A DNA stretch of 64,000 nt from Actinomycetes bacterium (GTDB lineage Bacteria; Actinomycetota; Acidimicrobiia; Acidimicrobiales; SZUA-35), in the NCBI GenBank assembly GCA_024276425.1, contig JAJRXF010000180.1, positions 1 to 64,000 of the forward strand, written 5' to 3'. The notes below the pieces were generated by a model that made no database searches, was not told the origin of the DNA, and was given only the letters and a program-made list of their open reading frames with translations. Made by a program: the position numbers and the translations under genes. Position 1 is the first letter of the stretch; each line of letters begins with the position of its first letter. Below, in pieces: positions 47,457 to 57,311 of the stretch.

Positions 47457-48758
47457 CTACCCCTCAGCTAGCTCTTGGCCAACCTCTGAGGCGGCATCAA
47501 TGGTGCGCTCGATCTCAGCATCGCTATGAGACAAGCTTGGAAACATGACCTCGTAGGGACCCGGCGCAAAGGCAAAGCCACGCTTGAGCATGCCGTGGAA
47601 GAAACCCGGGAACTGACCCGTGTCGGCCGACCGTTTTGCGTCGTCATAGTTGAGGACCTCACGACTATCGAAGAACAACCCAACCAGGGCGCCAACCTGG
47701 GGAATCTGAACGCTCAACCCGGCCCCACCCAATGCTGCTCGGAGGCCATCGGCCAAACGAGTGGCCGTTGTCTCCAACTGGTCAAACCGGTCCTGGCCTA
47801 GTTGACCGAGTGCTGCCAACCCCGCGGCAGTGGCAAGAGGATTCCCGGAAAGGGTCCCTCCCTGATAGACCGGCCCAAGGGGGGCAACATGATTCATGAG
47901 CTCTAGCGTTCCGCCGAAACATCCGACGGGAAGGCCCCCACCAATGACCTTGCCAAATGCCCACAAGTCCGGGGTCACGCCACTCCAGGCCGTGGCCCCT
48001 CCCCTCCCGAGACGGAACCCGGTGATGACCTCATCAAAGAGTAGGAGGGCCCCAACGCGGTCACATTCGGACCGGCATGCCTGGAGAAAGCCTGGTTCCG
48101 GGGGAACGAGACCCATGTTGGCCGCAACGGGTTCGACGATAAGCACGGCAGTGTCCTGATCGAGCTGGGGTACGACGTTGTAGGGAGCGACGACAGTGTC
48201 GGCCACTGCCGATTCAGTGACTCCGGCCGACCCAACCAATCCCTGGTTGGCTACTCCGGAACCTCCGGCCACCAAAAGTGCGTCAACGTGACCGTGATAG
48301 CAACCGGCGAACTTGACCACCTTGGAGCGTCCGGTCGCTCCGCGGGCTAGCCGAATGGCTGACATCGTTGCCTCGGTGCCCGAGGAAGTCATTCTCACCA
48401 TTTCCAAACCGGGCACCCATTGGCACAAGAGTTCCGCCAGCTGAACCTCGCGCCTTGTCGGGGCCCCAAAGGTCGTCCCCTCTGTGGCTGCCTCGCGGAT
48501 GGCCCGAACAACCATCGGATCGGCGTGGCCCAAGATCGAAGCCCCATAGCTCTGGACATAGTCGATATAGCTCCTGCCATCCTCATCCCAGACTGTCGAA
48601 CCCCTCGCGTTCTTCACGAAATACGGGGTGCCGCCGACAGACAAAAAAGCTCGCACCGGTGAGTTCACCCCACCGGGGAGCACCGCCTTGGCCCGCCCGA
48701 AAAGCTCCTCGTTGGTTGAGGCTGGCATGGCATCAAACTCTTCTTGTTCTGAGCTCAC
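47457..48758 (-). CDS. hemL: Glutamate-1-semialdehyde 2,1-aminomutase
   Basis: LPGGVNSPVRAF, MVRMTSSGTEATMSAIRLARGATGRSKVVKFAGCYHGHVDALL, VIGGGLPVGCFGG. Confidence 0.96.
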   Translation of the reverse strand: MSSEQEEFDAMPASTNEELFGRAKAVLPGGVNSPVRAFLSVGGTPYFVKNARGSTVWDEDGRSYIDYVQSYGASILGHADPMVVRAIREAATEGTTFGAPTRREVQLAELLCQWVPGLEMVRMTSSGTEATMSAIRLARGATGRSKVVKFAGCYHGHVDALLVAGGSGVANQGLVGSAGVTESAVADTVVAPYNVVPQLDQDTAVLIVEPVAANMGLVPPEPGFLQACRSECDRVGALLLFDEVITGFRLGRGGATAWSGVTPDLWAFGKVIGGGLPVGCFGGTLELMNHVAPLGPVYQGGTLSGNPLATAAGLAALGQLGQDRFDQLETTATRLADGLRAALGGAGLSVQIPQVGALVGLFFDSREVLNYDDAKRSADTGQFPGFFHGMLKRGFAFAPGPYEVMFPSLSHSDAEIERTIDAASEVGQELAEG

Positions 48759-49765
48759 TGGTTGTCTCCAGCCTTGGTTTCTTGTTGGTTTAGGTAATGA
48801 GCCACTTCGGCCGCCAGGTAGGTGAGGATGAAGTCGGCACCGGCGCGCTTGATTGCCGTGAGGGTTTCCACTGCCGCCAATTCACCGTCAATCCAACCGT
48901 TGGCCGAGGCGGCCTTCAGCATGGCGTACTCGCCGCTCACGTGGTAGGCGGCCAGGGGAACATCGACCGCCGTGCGGGCTTGGGAGATGATGTCCAGATA
49001 GGTCATCGCTGGCTTGATCATCACCATGTCGGCCCCCTCGGCGAGATCCAGGCGGATCTCCTCCATTGCCTCACGGCTATTGTGAAAGTCCTGCTGATAG
49101 GCCTTACGATCTCCCCCGCCAGAAATAGTCACCCCAACCGCGTCACGGAACGGGCCATACATGGCACTTGCGTACTTGGCCGAATAGGCCAGGATCGGAA
49201 TCTGAGCAAACCCCGCCCCATCTAAGGCTTGTCGAATGGCCCCAACCTGGCCGTCCATCATTCCCGAAGGAGCAATCACATCGGCCCCGGCCCTTGCTTG
49301 GGCCACCGCTGCCTTGGCGTAAAGTTCCAGCGTCTGGTCGTTGTCAACCTCTCCGTTGGCATCAACGACACCACAATGACCGTGATCGGTGTACTCATCC
49401 ACACACAAGTCAGCCATCAACACAATCTTGGTCCCAAAGGCCTGGCGCAGATGACGGAGCGCAACCTGAACAATGCCTTGCGGATCCCAGGCCTGAGAGC
49501 CGACGGAATCTTTGTGCTCGGGGATACCAAAGAGGATGCAGGCCGGAACCCCAAGTTCAACCAGGGTGGCCACCTCTGCTCGAAGGGAATCAAGGGTGTG
49601 CTGACACACTCCGGGTAAGGAACTGATGGGCTGAGGTTCGGTGATCCCCTGGCGAATGAAGAGGGGGGCAACAAGGTCGTCCACACTGAGTCGGGTCTGG
49701 GCCACCAGGCGACGCAAGGCGGCACTTCGACGAAGTCGACGGAGTCGACGCTGGGGAAAGCTCAT
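48755..49765 (-). CDS. hemB: Porphobilinogen synthase (delta-aminolevulinic acid dehydratase)
   Basis: LVAPLFIRQGI, VLMADLCVDEYTDHGHCG, VIAPSGMMDGQVGAIRQAL, MVMIKPAMTYLDII, AAYHVSGEYAML. Confidence 0.96.
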   Translation of the reverse strand: MSFPQRRLRRLRRSAALRRLVAQTRLSVDDLVAPLFIRQGITEPQPISSLPGVCQHTLDSLRAEVATLVELGVPACILFGIPEHKDSVGSQAWDPQGIVQVALRHLRQAFGTKIVLMADLCVDEYTDHGHCGVVDANGEVDNDQTLELYAKAAVAQARAGADVIAPSGMMDGQVGAIRQALDGAGFAQIPILAYSAKYASAMYGPFRDAVGVTISGGGDRKAYQQDFHNSREAMEEIRLDLAEGADMVMIKPAMTYLDIISQARTAVDVPLAAYHVSGEYAMLKAASANGWIDGELAAVETLTAIKRAGADFILTYLAAEVAHYLNQQETKAGDNQ

Positions 49766-50523
49766 GCCCCGATGGTACGCACCGTTGCCTCGATCAGCCC
49801 CATCGCGGTGTGGGGATTGGCAACCTCTGTCGCTTTGGCCCCTCCTTTCTCCAGAGCGGAGGCGGTCTGGGGACCAATGCAGATCAGCGCAGCTTCCGTT
49901 TGGAGCCCAGCATCGGCGAAGAGCCCCAGGAGACGGTCGGCGATCGAGCCCGAAGTCAACAAAATCGCATCCGCTTCCGCCGCATCCGCAACCGACTGGG
50001 GCGAAACCGGGGGCATGACACTTCGATAGGCCACAACGGCGTTAACCGAAAGACCATGAGCTAGCAGGCCATCAACGAGATCCGAGCCAGCAAGCTCACC
50101 AAGGGGGGCCAGAATCTGTTGGGGCTGGTCCGAAGACTGGGCTAGTTTTCCCAAGTCCTGAGCCAAGGCAGCCGCCGTCGCCTGAGTCGCCACAAGGGAA
50201 ACCGGAATTCCCGCATCAATGAAAGGTTGAGCGGTTGCCGAGCCAACCACGGCCACCTTGGTCCTTGCCGGCCATGGCCGTAACCCCCGGCCATCCACGA
50301 CCATTCGAGCCGAGTTTTTTGATGTGCATGCCACCCAGGTGTATGACTCCAGGCTGTCGATGGCCCGACCGAGCCCTTGGCCAACGATGGGTACAACGGC
50401 CACTAGAGGCAAAAGCAAAACGGTCGCACCCAGTGACCCAAGAGCGGCCGCGAGGTCATTCGCCTGATCCGGGGCCCGGCATAGGACTACCGTGCGATCA
50501 GCCAAGACGGTGGCGAGACTCAC
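49762..50523 (-). CDS. hemD: Uroporphyrinogen-III synthase
   Basis: WVACTSKNSARMVV, ADAILLTSGSIADRLLGL, CIGPQTASALEKGGAKATEVANPHTAMGLIEA; between hemC and hemB. Confidence 0.88.
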   Translation of the reverse strand: MSLATVLADRTVVLCRAPDQANDLAAALGSLGATVLLLPLVAVVPIVGQGLGRAIDSLESYTWVACTSKNSARMVVDGRGLRPWPARTKVAVVGSATAQPFIDAGIPVSLVATQATAAALAQDLGKLAQSSDQPQQILAPLGELAGSDLVDGLLAHGLSVNAVVAYRSVMPPVSPQSVADAAEADAILLTSGSIADRLLGLFADAGLQTEAALICIGPQTASALEKGGAKATEVANPHTAMGLIEATVRTIGA

Positions 50524-51416
50524 GATCGGGTCGACTCCACCCGCTGCCGAAGTTCGACCGCTGCTGCCACACCGACCTCGCGATGACCCCGACCGGTCAT
50601 AGCGAGTTCGATTCGCTCGTAGGCCCCGGTATCTGGATCGGCCAACATCGCTGACAGGGCGAACTCATTCGGCTTGTCTCGTGCAGGCCCACAAAATGCC
50701 CCGGCAGGCAGATCACAGTCACCGCCAAGCTCGGCCAAGAATGCCCGTTCGGTTTCCACCTGCAATCTGGTGAGTGGATCGTCGATCTTGGCCAACAAAC
50801 CAGCAACGTCACTGTTGTCTTCACGACATTCGATGGCCAAGGCCCCCTGTCCGACCTGCGGAATCATGAGCCTGGGCTCAAGAACCTCCACCGCGTCCGG
50901 CTGTTCACCTAAGCGTTGCAGCGCGGCGGCAGCCATCACGATAGCCCCACCGTCGGGGATCTTGGACAACCGGGTTCCGATATTGCCCCGTAGCCCAACA
51001 AAGCTCAGATCGGGACGAATCCGAGCCAGTTGTGCCTGTCGACGATTGGATCCGGTGGCCACAACCGCACCCAAGGCTAAACCCTTGAGGGTCGACCCCA
51101 CTAAAGCGTCTCGAACATCGCCCCGTCGCGGAAAGGCGGCGATGATCAGCCCATCGGGTGAGACCGCTTGCAAGTCCTTGGCCGAGTGAACAGCAATATC
51201 GGCCTCCAAGCCAAGAACTTGGGCCTGAACTTCCTTGCTAAATGCGCCCTTGCCTCCAAGGGCCGAGATTGGCAAACTCTGGTTCCGGTCCGCCTGAGTT
51301 TCCAGCTTGACAAACTCAATCTTGACCGCGGGATCGACCATGCTGAGGAGTGCGGCAATATGGCGACTCTGCCAGAGAGCCAACGGACTCTGGCGGGTAG
51401 CAATCCTGATGGTCAC
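50520..51416 (-). CDS. hemC: Hydroxymethylbilane synthase (porphobilinogen deaminase)
   Basis: IRIATRQSPLALWQSRHIA, KGAFSKEVQAQVL, DIAVHSAKDL, VATGSNRRQAQL, GQGALAIECR. Confidence 0.96.
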   Translation of the reverse strand: MTIRIATRQSPLALWQSRHIAALLSMVDPAVKIEFVKLETQADRNQSLPISALGGKGAFSKEVQAQVLGLEADIAVHSAKDLQAVSPDGLIIAAFPRRGDVRDALVGSTLKGLALGAVVATGSNRRQAQLARIRPDLSFVGLRGNIGTRLSKIPDGGAIVMAAAALQRLGEQPDAVEVLEPRLMIPQVGQGALAIECREDNSDVAGLLAKIDDPLTRLQVETERAFLAELGGDCDLPAGAFCGPARDKPNEFALSAMLADPDTGAYERIELAMTGRGHREVGVAAAVELRQRVESTRS

Positions 51417-52672
51417 GATATGTCGAAAAGCTCTCGAAGTGCTTCGGCCAGACGGTCACCACGTCGCGAACCGGCAGCGTCGCGAAGCTGGATCGAGGGA
51501 TCATGGAGCATTTTGGCAACAACGGCATGGGTCAAGGCTTCGACTGCTTCGAACTCCGCCTCACTGAGGTTCTTGAGACGTTTCTGATAGTGCTCAACCT
51601 CGCCTCGACGAATGGCCTCTGCCTTGCGATGAAGCTGCCCAAGAAGCGGGGCCACCTCGGTTGCGCTTCTAGCTGATCGATAGCGAATGACCTCGTCGAC
51701 GACGACTAGCCGAGCCTCTGCGGCTTGCTTGTGTCGCTCTTGAAGCCCTCGGTTGGCAAACTCCTGTAGATCACGAAGAGTAAGCAGGCTGACCCAGTCA
51801 AGCTGGGTGACCTCGGGGTCGACGTCATGGGGCACGGCCAGGTCGAGAATGAGCATTGGCTCACGAGAGCTGGTGCGGGCACCCTCAATATCAGCCGTGC
51901 TAATCACGATCCCGGGGGCCCCCGTTGCACTAATGACCACATCTGCCTCGGCTAAGGCCAAAGGCAGGTCACGAAACGGAGTGGTTTCCCCACCCAAGGT
52001 CTGCGCAATGGCTGAGGCCTTGGATGCTGTGCGGTTGGTTACGACAAGATTGACATCTACCGAGCGAGACAGGGCCGTTGCCACCCCAGCGCCGACCTCA
52101 CCGGCACCAACGAGGAGTACGCGCTTCCCGTCAAGATCTCCACCGCTTTCCGCTACCAAACTAACCGCGGCCTGAGAAATGGACGCGGTACGCCGGCCAA
52201 TGGCCGTGTCGGTACGGACTCGACGCCCCGCCCCGATCGCTGATGAGAAAAGCGAATCGAGAGCCCTTCCAACCACACCCTCAGCCTTGGCCGTCTCCCA
52301 GGCGGTCCGAATTTGACCAAGAATCTCATGCTCGCCCAGAACAGCGGAATCAAGCCCAGCGGCTACTTCAAACAGGTGCCTAACGGCGTCATCGTGGTAG
52401 TGAACATACAGGTGATCACTGAAGTCATCCGGATCGACACCGGTGATGATCGAAAAGGCGTTTCGGACCTCCCGGTAGGCATCGTGGAACTGCTCGGCGT
52501 GAACGTAGACCTCGGTTCGATTGCAGGTTGCCAATAGCACGGCTTCACTAACGAACTCACCACCAGTCAACTCGCCAAGCGCCTTTGGAACCCGATCGGC
52601 CGGCAAATTCATGCGCTCCAATAGATCGAGGGGCGCAGAGCGGTAATTCAGGCCAATGGCGACGATAGACAT
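51413..52672 (-). CDS. hemA: Glutamyl-tRNA reductase
   Basis: IGLNYRSAPLDLLERM, VLLATCNRTEVYVHA, AAGLDSAVLGEHEILGQIR, KRVLLVGAGEVGAGVA, DLAVPHDVDPEV. Confidence 0.96.
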   Translation of the reverse strand: MSIVAIGLNYRSAPLDLLERMNLPADRVPKALGELTGGEFVSEAVLLATCNRTEVYVHAEQFHDAYREVRNAFSIITGVDPDDFSDHLYVHYHDDAVRHLFEVAAGLDSAVLGEHEILGQIRTAWETAKAEGVVGRALDSLFSSAIGAGRRVRTDTAIGRRTASISQAAVSLVAESGGDLDGKRVLLVGAGEVGAGVATALSRSVDVNLVVTNRTASKASAIAQTLGGETTPFRDLPLALAEADVVISATGAPGIVISTADIEGARTSSREPMLILDLAVPHDVDPEVTQLDWVSLLTLRDLQEFANRGLQERHKQAAEARLVVVDEVIRYRSARSATEVAPLLGQLHRKAEAIRRGEVEHYQKRLKNLSEAEFEAVEALTHAVVAKMLHDPSIQLRDAAGSRRGDRLAEALRELFDIS

Positions 52673-52842
52673 GGAACTCCCTGGGCGAACGGCGGCGGCC
52701 GCTGTTGGGGTGGAACCCAGTCAACCCGAAGAACGCTGCGCTTCCACCCCTCAACCTGGTCCCAATGTCGGGTACCTACCGGAGCTGCGGTGTCAAGCAT
52801 GACCCGACACAGCACATCAACCTGGTCTCAGCGCCTATCTGG

Positions 52843-54399
52843 TCAGGAATCAGGCAGATCCTGGCGTCGGAGCTTTCCGATTGTGCTGATCGGCAACTCC
52901 AGCACGGGGCTGATACGCGTCGGCACCTTGTAACGCGCGAGTTCGGTGCCACAATGCTCTCGCAACAGGTGTGGGTCGATCGTGTGGTCGGCCGCAGCCA
53001 CGACATAGGCGACGATTCGCTCGCCGGTTGTGTCATCGGGTTCTCCCCTAACTGCGGCTGCGACCACAGACGGATGAGAAACCAGGGCTGTTTCAACCTC
53101 GGTCGGGTGCACATTGAAACCCGAAACGATGATCAGATCCTTGATACGAGTCATGATTGCGAGCCGACCGAAGTCATCAACAACAGCTAAATCGCCGGTC
53201 CGAAGCCAGCCGTTTTCGGTTTGGCTGGATGAGACAATTTCACCATCACCGCCCTCACCTAGTACCCAGTAGCCCGGAGACAGCATTGGACCCCGTACCC
53301 AAATCTCACCAACGTCGCCCACCAATACATTGTTTCCCTGAAGGTCAACCAGGCGAGCCTCAACGCCGGGCATGAGAGGCCCAACGGATCCGACCGGGGC
53401 ATCGCTACCCATGCTGGAGGACAGAACTCCACCGGTTTCTGTCAACCCATAGCCTTCTTTAATGTCAAGTCCAAGCTTGTCTCGTACCTCTAGGGCCAAG
53501 GCCGGTTCTAACCGAGCCGCTCCAGATACGGCAAGTTCGACGCTCGTCATGTCAGTTGCTTGGATCGTCGGATCCCGAATGAGACTGGCCCACATGGTTG
53601 GTGGCCCGACCAAAATGCTGACGGCATTCTCGCGAACCAACTCGCCGATCCGACCAGGACCGTCATGATCTTCAAGCACGATGGTCGCTCCGGTTGTGAG
53701 GGCCAAGTTGACAATCAGATTGATCCCAAAAACATGGAAGAGGGGGATCACGGCCAGCGCGGTGTGATGTTGGTTGAAGAAGTCCGGATTGACCGAGATC
53801 ACCGACAGGATGCTTGTCCGCAAGTTCCGGTGAGTCAGCACGGCTGGTTTGGGATCTCCAGCAGTCCCCGAGGTAAAAAGGAAGATTGCCGGGTCGTGGT
53901 CGGCAACCTCAGCAACTGCTCCTGGTGTCCCCCTTTCAAGGTCGCTGATCGTTGGTACGGAGTCAAGGTCGTCGCTGGCCCCCTCACCGTGGCCAGCGAC
54001 GAAACACAACCCATCATCGAGGTCTCCCGAAAGGCCCATGGCGCGCAACTCCGACCAGACCTCACATCCAGCAACACCAACAATGATGGAACGGGCTGCT
54101 ACCGCGTCGAGTTGACGCCGGAGTTCGGCTGGGGGGGATTGAGGGTTCAACGGGACCGTCACCAAGCCGGCGGTCAGACACGCGAGATAACCAATGACAA
54201 AGATCTCGTCGTTTCCCGAAAGCAAAGCAACTCGATCACCGGGCCTGAGACCCGCAGACCTCAGCGAACCTCGCCAGCGGTCTACCCGCTCCGCCAGGGC
54301 GCTATAGCTCGTGGACCGCCCACCGGCGACCAGGGCGACGCGATCCATGGGAGGGGTAGGAAATGACTCGGCGAGGTTCACCTCAAGAGTCAAACACAC
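52843..54399 (-). CDS. AMP-dependent acyl-CoA synthetase/ligase
   Basis: FLFTSGTAGDPKPAVLTHRNL, KEGYGLTETGGVLS, WLRTGDLAVVDDFGRLAIMTRIKDLIIVSGFNVHPTEVE; exact start uncertain. Confidence 0.9.
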   Translation of the reverse strand: MCLTLEVNLAESFPTPPMDRVALVAGGRSTSYSALAERVDRWRGSLRSAGLRPGDRVALLSGNDEIFVIGYLACLTAGLVTVPLNPQSPPAELRRQLDAVAARSIIVGVAGCEVWSELRAMGLSGDLDDGLCFVAGHGEGASDDLDSVPTISDLERGTPGAVAEVADHDPAIFLFTSGTAGDPKPAVLTHRNLRTSILSVISVNPDFFNQHHTALAVIPLFHVFGINLIVNLALTTGATIVLEDHDGPGRIGELVRENAVSILVGPPTMWASLIRDPTIQATDMTSVELAVSGAARLEPALALEVRDKLGLDIKEGYGLTETGGVLSSSMGSDAPVGSVGPLMPGVEARLVDLQGNNVLVGDVGEIWVRGPMLSPGYWVLGEGGDGEIVSSSQTENGWLRTGDLAVVDDFGRLAIMTRIKDLIIVSGFNVHPTEVETALVSHPSVVAAAVRGEPDDTTGERIVAYVVAAADHTIDPHLLREHCGTELARYKVPTRISPVLELPISTIGKLRRQDLPDS

Positions 54400-54456
54400 T
54401 TCTGGGCGAAGATCCTCACATCCTCAAATCGCGGCCAATGCTGCCGATGACAATGG

Positions 54457-55224
54457 GTGATGATGGCATTGTCCAAATCCCTATTGGCCACAGCTTCGCG
54501 GTCTCGGTTGCGGCTCCTGCTAGCCGTGGTTGTCAGCTTGGGTGCCCTGGCGATGAGTGGATCGGCTGTGCTAGCGGCCGAGGCTGACGACGAGGTAGCC
54601 TTCATCGAGCGAATCAACGATTTGCGCGTCCGTGAGGGGCTCGCTCCGCTTCAAGTTGATAAGGAACTGGAAACTGCCGCTCGAATCTGGGCTAACCAGA
54701 TTAGTATCGATGGTGCGCTGTCTCATGCTCCAGACCTATCGGTCGGGGTCTCATCGGAGTGGGCCAAGCTGGGCGAAAACGTCGGAGTGGCCGACGCTGA
54801 TCAACTTGATGAACTATTCGACGCCTTTGTGAATAGCCCCGGCCACTACGCCAATCTGACAGACCCATCGTTCACCCATATCGGGGTTGGGGTGGTCTAT
54901 GACCAACAGGGACAAATGTGGACTACTCATCGGTTTATGGCCAAAGTCGAGACCACCACGGTCACCCTCGCCCCTACACCAACATCCGAGGTGACCTCCA
55001 CAACCTTGGTTGCTACGACGTCGGTTCCGTCCTCCACATCAACTGTGCCATCCAGCCAACCGACACCAACCACGACTGAACTCAAGGACCCAACCACAAC
55101 GGCGGCACCCACGACGACCGAACTCGTTCGATCAGAGAGTGGGCGCAGCCCGTTACAGGTCGTTCCGACCAAACCAATCGACACCAAAGTATTGGCCGAC
55201 CTCTTCGCCTCGTTGAGTCGCTAG
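54457..55224 (+). CDS. Secreted CAP/SCP-domain protein with Thr/Pro/Ser-rich C-terminal region
   Basis: FIERINDLRVREGLAPLQVDKELETAARIWANQISIDGALSHAPDLS...GENVGVADADQLDELFDAFVNSPGHYANLTDPSFTHIGVGVV. Confidence 0.88.
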   Translation: MMMALSKSLLATASRSRLRLLLAVVVSLGALAMSGSAVLAAEADDEVAFIERINDLRVREGLAPLQVDKELETAARIWANQISIDGALSHAPDLSVGVSSEWAKLGENVGVADADQLDELFDAFVNSPGHYANLTDPSFTHIGVGVVYDQQGQMWTTHRFMAKVETTTVTLAPTPTSEVTSTTLVATTSVPSSTSTVPSSQPTPTTTELKDPTTTAAPTTTELVRSESGRSPLQVVPTKPIDTKVLADLFASLSR

Positions 55225-55228
55225 GTCC

Positions 55229-55324
55229 CTAGTTGTTTGGGACGAGCAGATAGAACTGCAACGCACCCGCGATTAGTATTGCTAGTAGGAGAAAGGCCAT
55301 CAGGGCCACTGTCCTCGCTCTCAT
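55229..55324 (-). CDS. Putative 31-aa single-TM small protein
   Basis: Manual translation: MRARTVALMAFLLLAILIAGALQFYLLVPNN*; below the ORF-track length cutoff. Confidence 0.45.
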   Translation of the reverse strand: MRARTVALMAFLLLAILIAGALQFYLLVPNN

Positions 55325-55361
55325 CGCTCAACCCGTCTCATGATGAAGCCTGCCTCAAGAT

Positions 55362-56282
55362 TCAGCCGGTACTCGGTTCGGGGCTCGGCGCCACAGTGGT
55401 TGGCTTGGATTGCCCAACAACAGGTGATTGAATAACCACTGGCGAGGGAGCGCTTGTGGGACCATCGGCTGCTCGAATCCTGACTTGTGAACCCTCATCG
55501 ATTGCGAGTTCTAGGGCCGCCGAGCCCTGATCGACAGCGATGGCAAGCAGACCATATGAATCAACCACAAGTCCGACTGAACCGGTTGAAATCTCAGCGA
55601 AGCTGGTCACTCTCTTGGCTGTGCGGGTGCTCCGCCCTCCCTCAACTTGTACAAACTCACCCCAAGACTCCAATTCCTTCGGGTCCACATTAAGTTGGAC
55701 ATTGCCAAATCGGTCAACCCAGAGGACCTCGGCCCGAATTGATCCATCATCATCCGCCTGACTAACAGGAAGGATGCCCGGAACGAGCCCAGACGGATCG
55801 ATCGGGGACCCAAGTTCGACCAAAGGTACGCCCTGGCAAAGATGAGCGGCCACGGGCCCAAAAATGTCTCGACCATCAAAGGTTGGTCCGGGGGCGCTCA
55901 GGTGATAGTTGGTGTTGTCCAATATCACCGCAGCGGTTGCGCCACCGACCAGCGAGACTGCCGGAGCGAACAGGCCGTTGTCCGGTCCAACCAGATAAGC
56001 CTCCCAATCCGCTACTTCGATTGCAATGGGTTTTCGCTCCGTCGCCACGCCCGGATCAACAACCCCAAGTACTACGCCGGGTGCCATGTATTGCACCGCT
56101 CGAGCCAAGGCCAAGCCTCCAGCGCGAATATCGTGAGGCTCGATGTCATGGCTGATATCGATCACTCTCACGTCGGGTGCAATCGAGCGAATGACCGATT
56201 TGACCACGCCAACAAACTCGTCCTTAAGGCCGTAGTCGGTCAGGAATGAAATTGTTGATCGTTCCGGGGGCGATGCGCTCAC
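55362..56282 (-). CDS. SAM hydroxide adenosyltransferase (DUF62) family protein
   Basis: ISFLTDYGLKDEFVGVVKSVIRSIAPDVRVIDISHDIEPHDIRAGGLALARAVQYMAPGVVLGVVDPGV; VGPDNGLFAPA; FDGRDIFGPVAAHL. Confidence 0.88.
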   Translation of the reverse strand: MSASPPERSTISFLTDYGLKDEFVGVVKSVIRSIAPDVRVIDISHDIEPHDIRAGGLALARAVQYMAPGVVLGVVDPGVATERKPIAIEVADWEAYLVGPDNGLFAPAVSLVGGATAAVILDNTNYHLSAPGPTFDGRDIFGPVAAHLCQGVPLVELGSPIDPSGLVPGILPVSQADDDGSIRAEVLWVDRFGNVQLNVDPKELESWGEFVQVEGGRSTRTAKRVTSFAEISTGSVGLVVDSYGLLAIAVDQGSAALELAIDEGSQVRIRAADGPTSAPSPVVIQSPVVGQSKPTTVAPSPEPSTG

Positions 56283-57082
56283 GCTCCGTCATCCTCGATG
56301 GTGGTCCCTAGTTCGAACGACCGTTGGCTCGCAGCCCCCACAGCATCAATCAGGGCTGCCCGAATGCCGCTCTGCTCAAGGACTCGTAGGCCCGCAGCCG
56401 TCGTTCCCGCCGGGGTTGTGACTGCGGCCCGCAGAACTCCTGGTTCGTCCCCGGTTTCGGCCAGCATGGCAGCCGCTCCAGTCATTGTTTGTTCGGCCAG
56501 GGTTTTGGCGATTGGTCGAGGCAAGCCGGCAGTAACCCCAGCGTCAATAAGGGCTTCCACCATCAGGAAGAAGTAGGCCGGCCCCGATCCAGATAGCCCG
56601 GTCACCGCATCGAGTTGAGCTTCGGTTACCACAACAGCCTTGCCAACGGCTGAGAGGAAGGACAGCGCCCATGCCAGATCATCATCGGTTGCCATTGACC
56701 CGGCGGCCAACGCGGATGCCCCAGCCCCAACCAATGCAGGAGTGTTCGGCATGATCCGAACCACCGGGGTGCCTTCGGGAAGTACTGACTCCATCCGAGA
56801 AGTGGTGATGCCAGCGGCGACCGATGCCACTCTGGCTGGTTTGGGCAGGGCCTTTGCCGCGGCTAGAACATGATGAGGTTTGGTGGCCAGAACGGCATCA
56901 ACCCCTGGCTGGGCGACATCCAACACCTGAACTCCGGGAAACAGGTTCGTGAGGTGTTTCCGCTGGCCAGGATCCAGATCGACAACTACCAATTCTTCTG
57001 GTTTGGCCCAGTTCGCGGCAATCATGCCGCCAAGCAGCGCTTGGCCCATCTTGCCACCACCAACCATCTGCAGCTTCGTCAT
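56279..57082 (-). CDS. proC: Pyrroline-5-carboxylate reductase; start re-assigned to MTKLQMVGGGKMG
   Basis: VGGGKMGQALLGGMI, VVRIMPNTPALVGAGASAL, DAVTGLSGSGPAYFFLMVEALIDAGVTAGLPRPIA. Confidence 0.94.
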   Translation of the reverse strand: MTKLQMVGGGKMGQALLGGMIAANWAKPEELVVVDLDPGQRKHLTNLFPGVQVLDVAQPGVDAVLATKPHHVLAAAKALPKPARVASVAAGITTSRMESVLPEGTPVVRIMPNTPALVGAGASALAAGSMATDDDLAWALSFLSAVGKAVVVTEAQLDAVTGLSGSGPAYFFLMVEALIDAGVTAGLPRPIAKTLAEQTMTGAAAMLAETGDEPGVLRAAVTTPAGTTAAGLRVLEQSGIRAALIDAVGAASQRSFELGTTIEDDGA

Positions 57083-57123
57083 GACCCCAAAGTTATCGTT
57101 ACCCGGCTGGGTGTGGACCATTT

Positions 57124-57156
57124 CAGTGCGCCTTATCAGTGCGCATATCAGTGCGC
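57124..57156. repeat. Three short direct repeats CAGTGCGC at 12-13-bp spacing, about 40 bp upstream of proC
   Basis: CAGTGCGC starts at 57124, 57137, 57149. Confidence 0.8.
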
Positions 57157-57311
57157 CTTGATATGCCCGGGGCAACAAGCAGAGCCAAGGGCAGGCAAAG
57201 AAGCGGTTGGTTGGAGCGGCATTCTGAGGGCTTCCCCGACCCCTATCCAACACCGCCCCAACCGAACGATGAATCGTACTCTATGACGATGTTTATGTAA
57301 TTCAACCGTAT

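Noticed and set aside
53560-54366. 268-aa plus-strand ORF
   Set aside because: Antisense to the acyl-CoA ligase.
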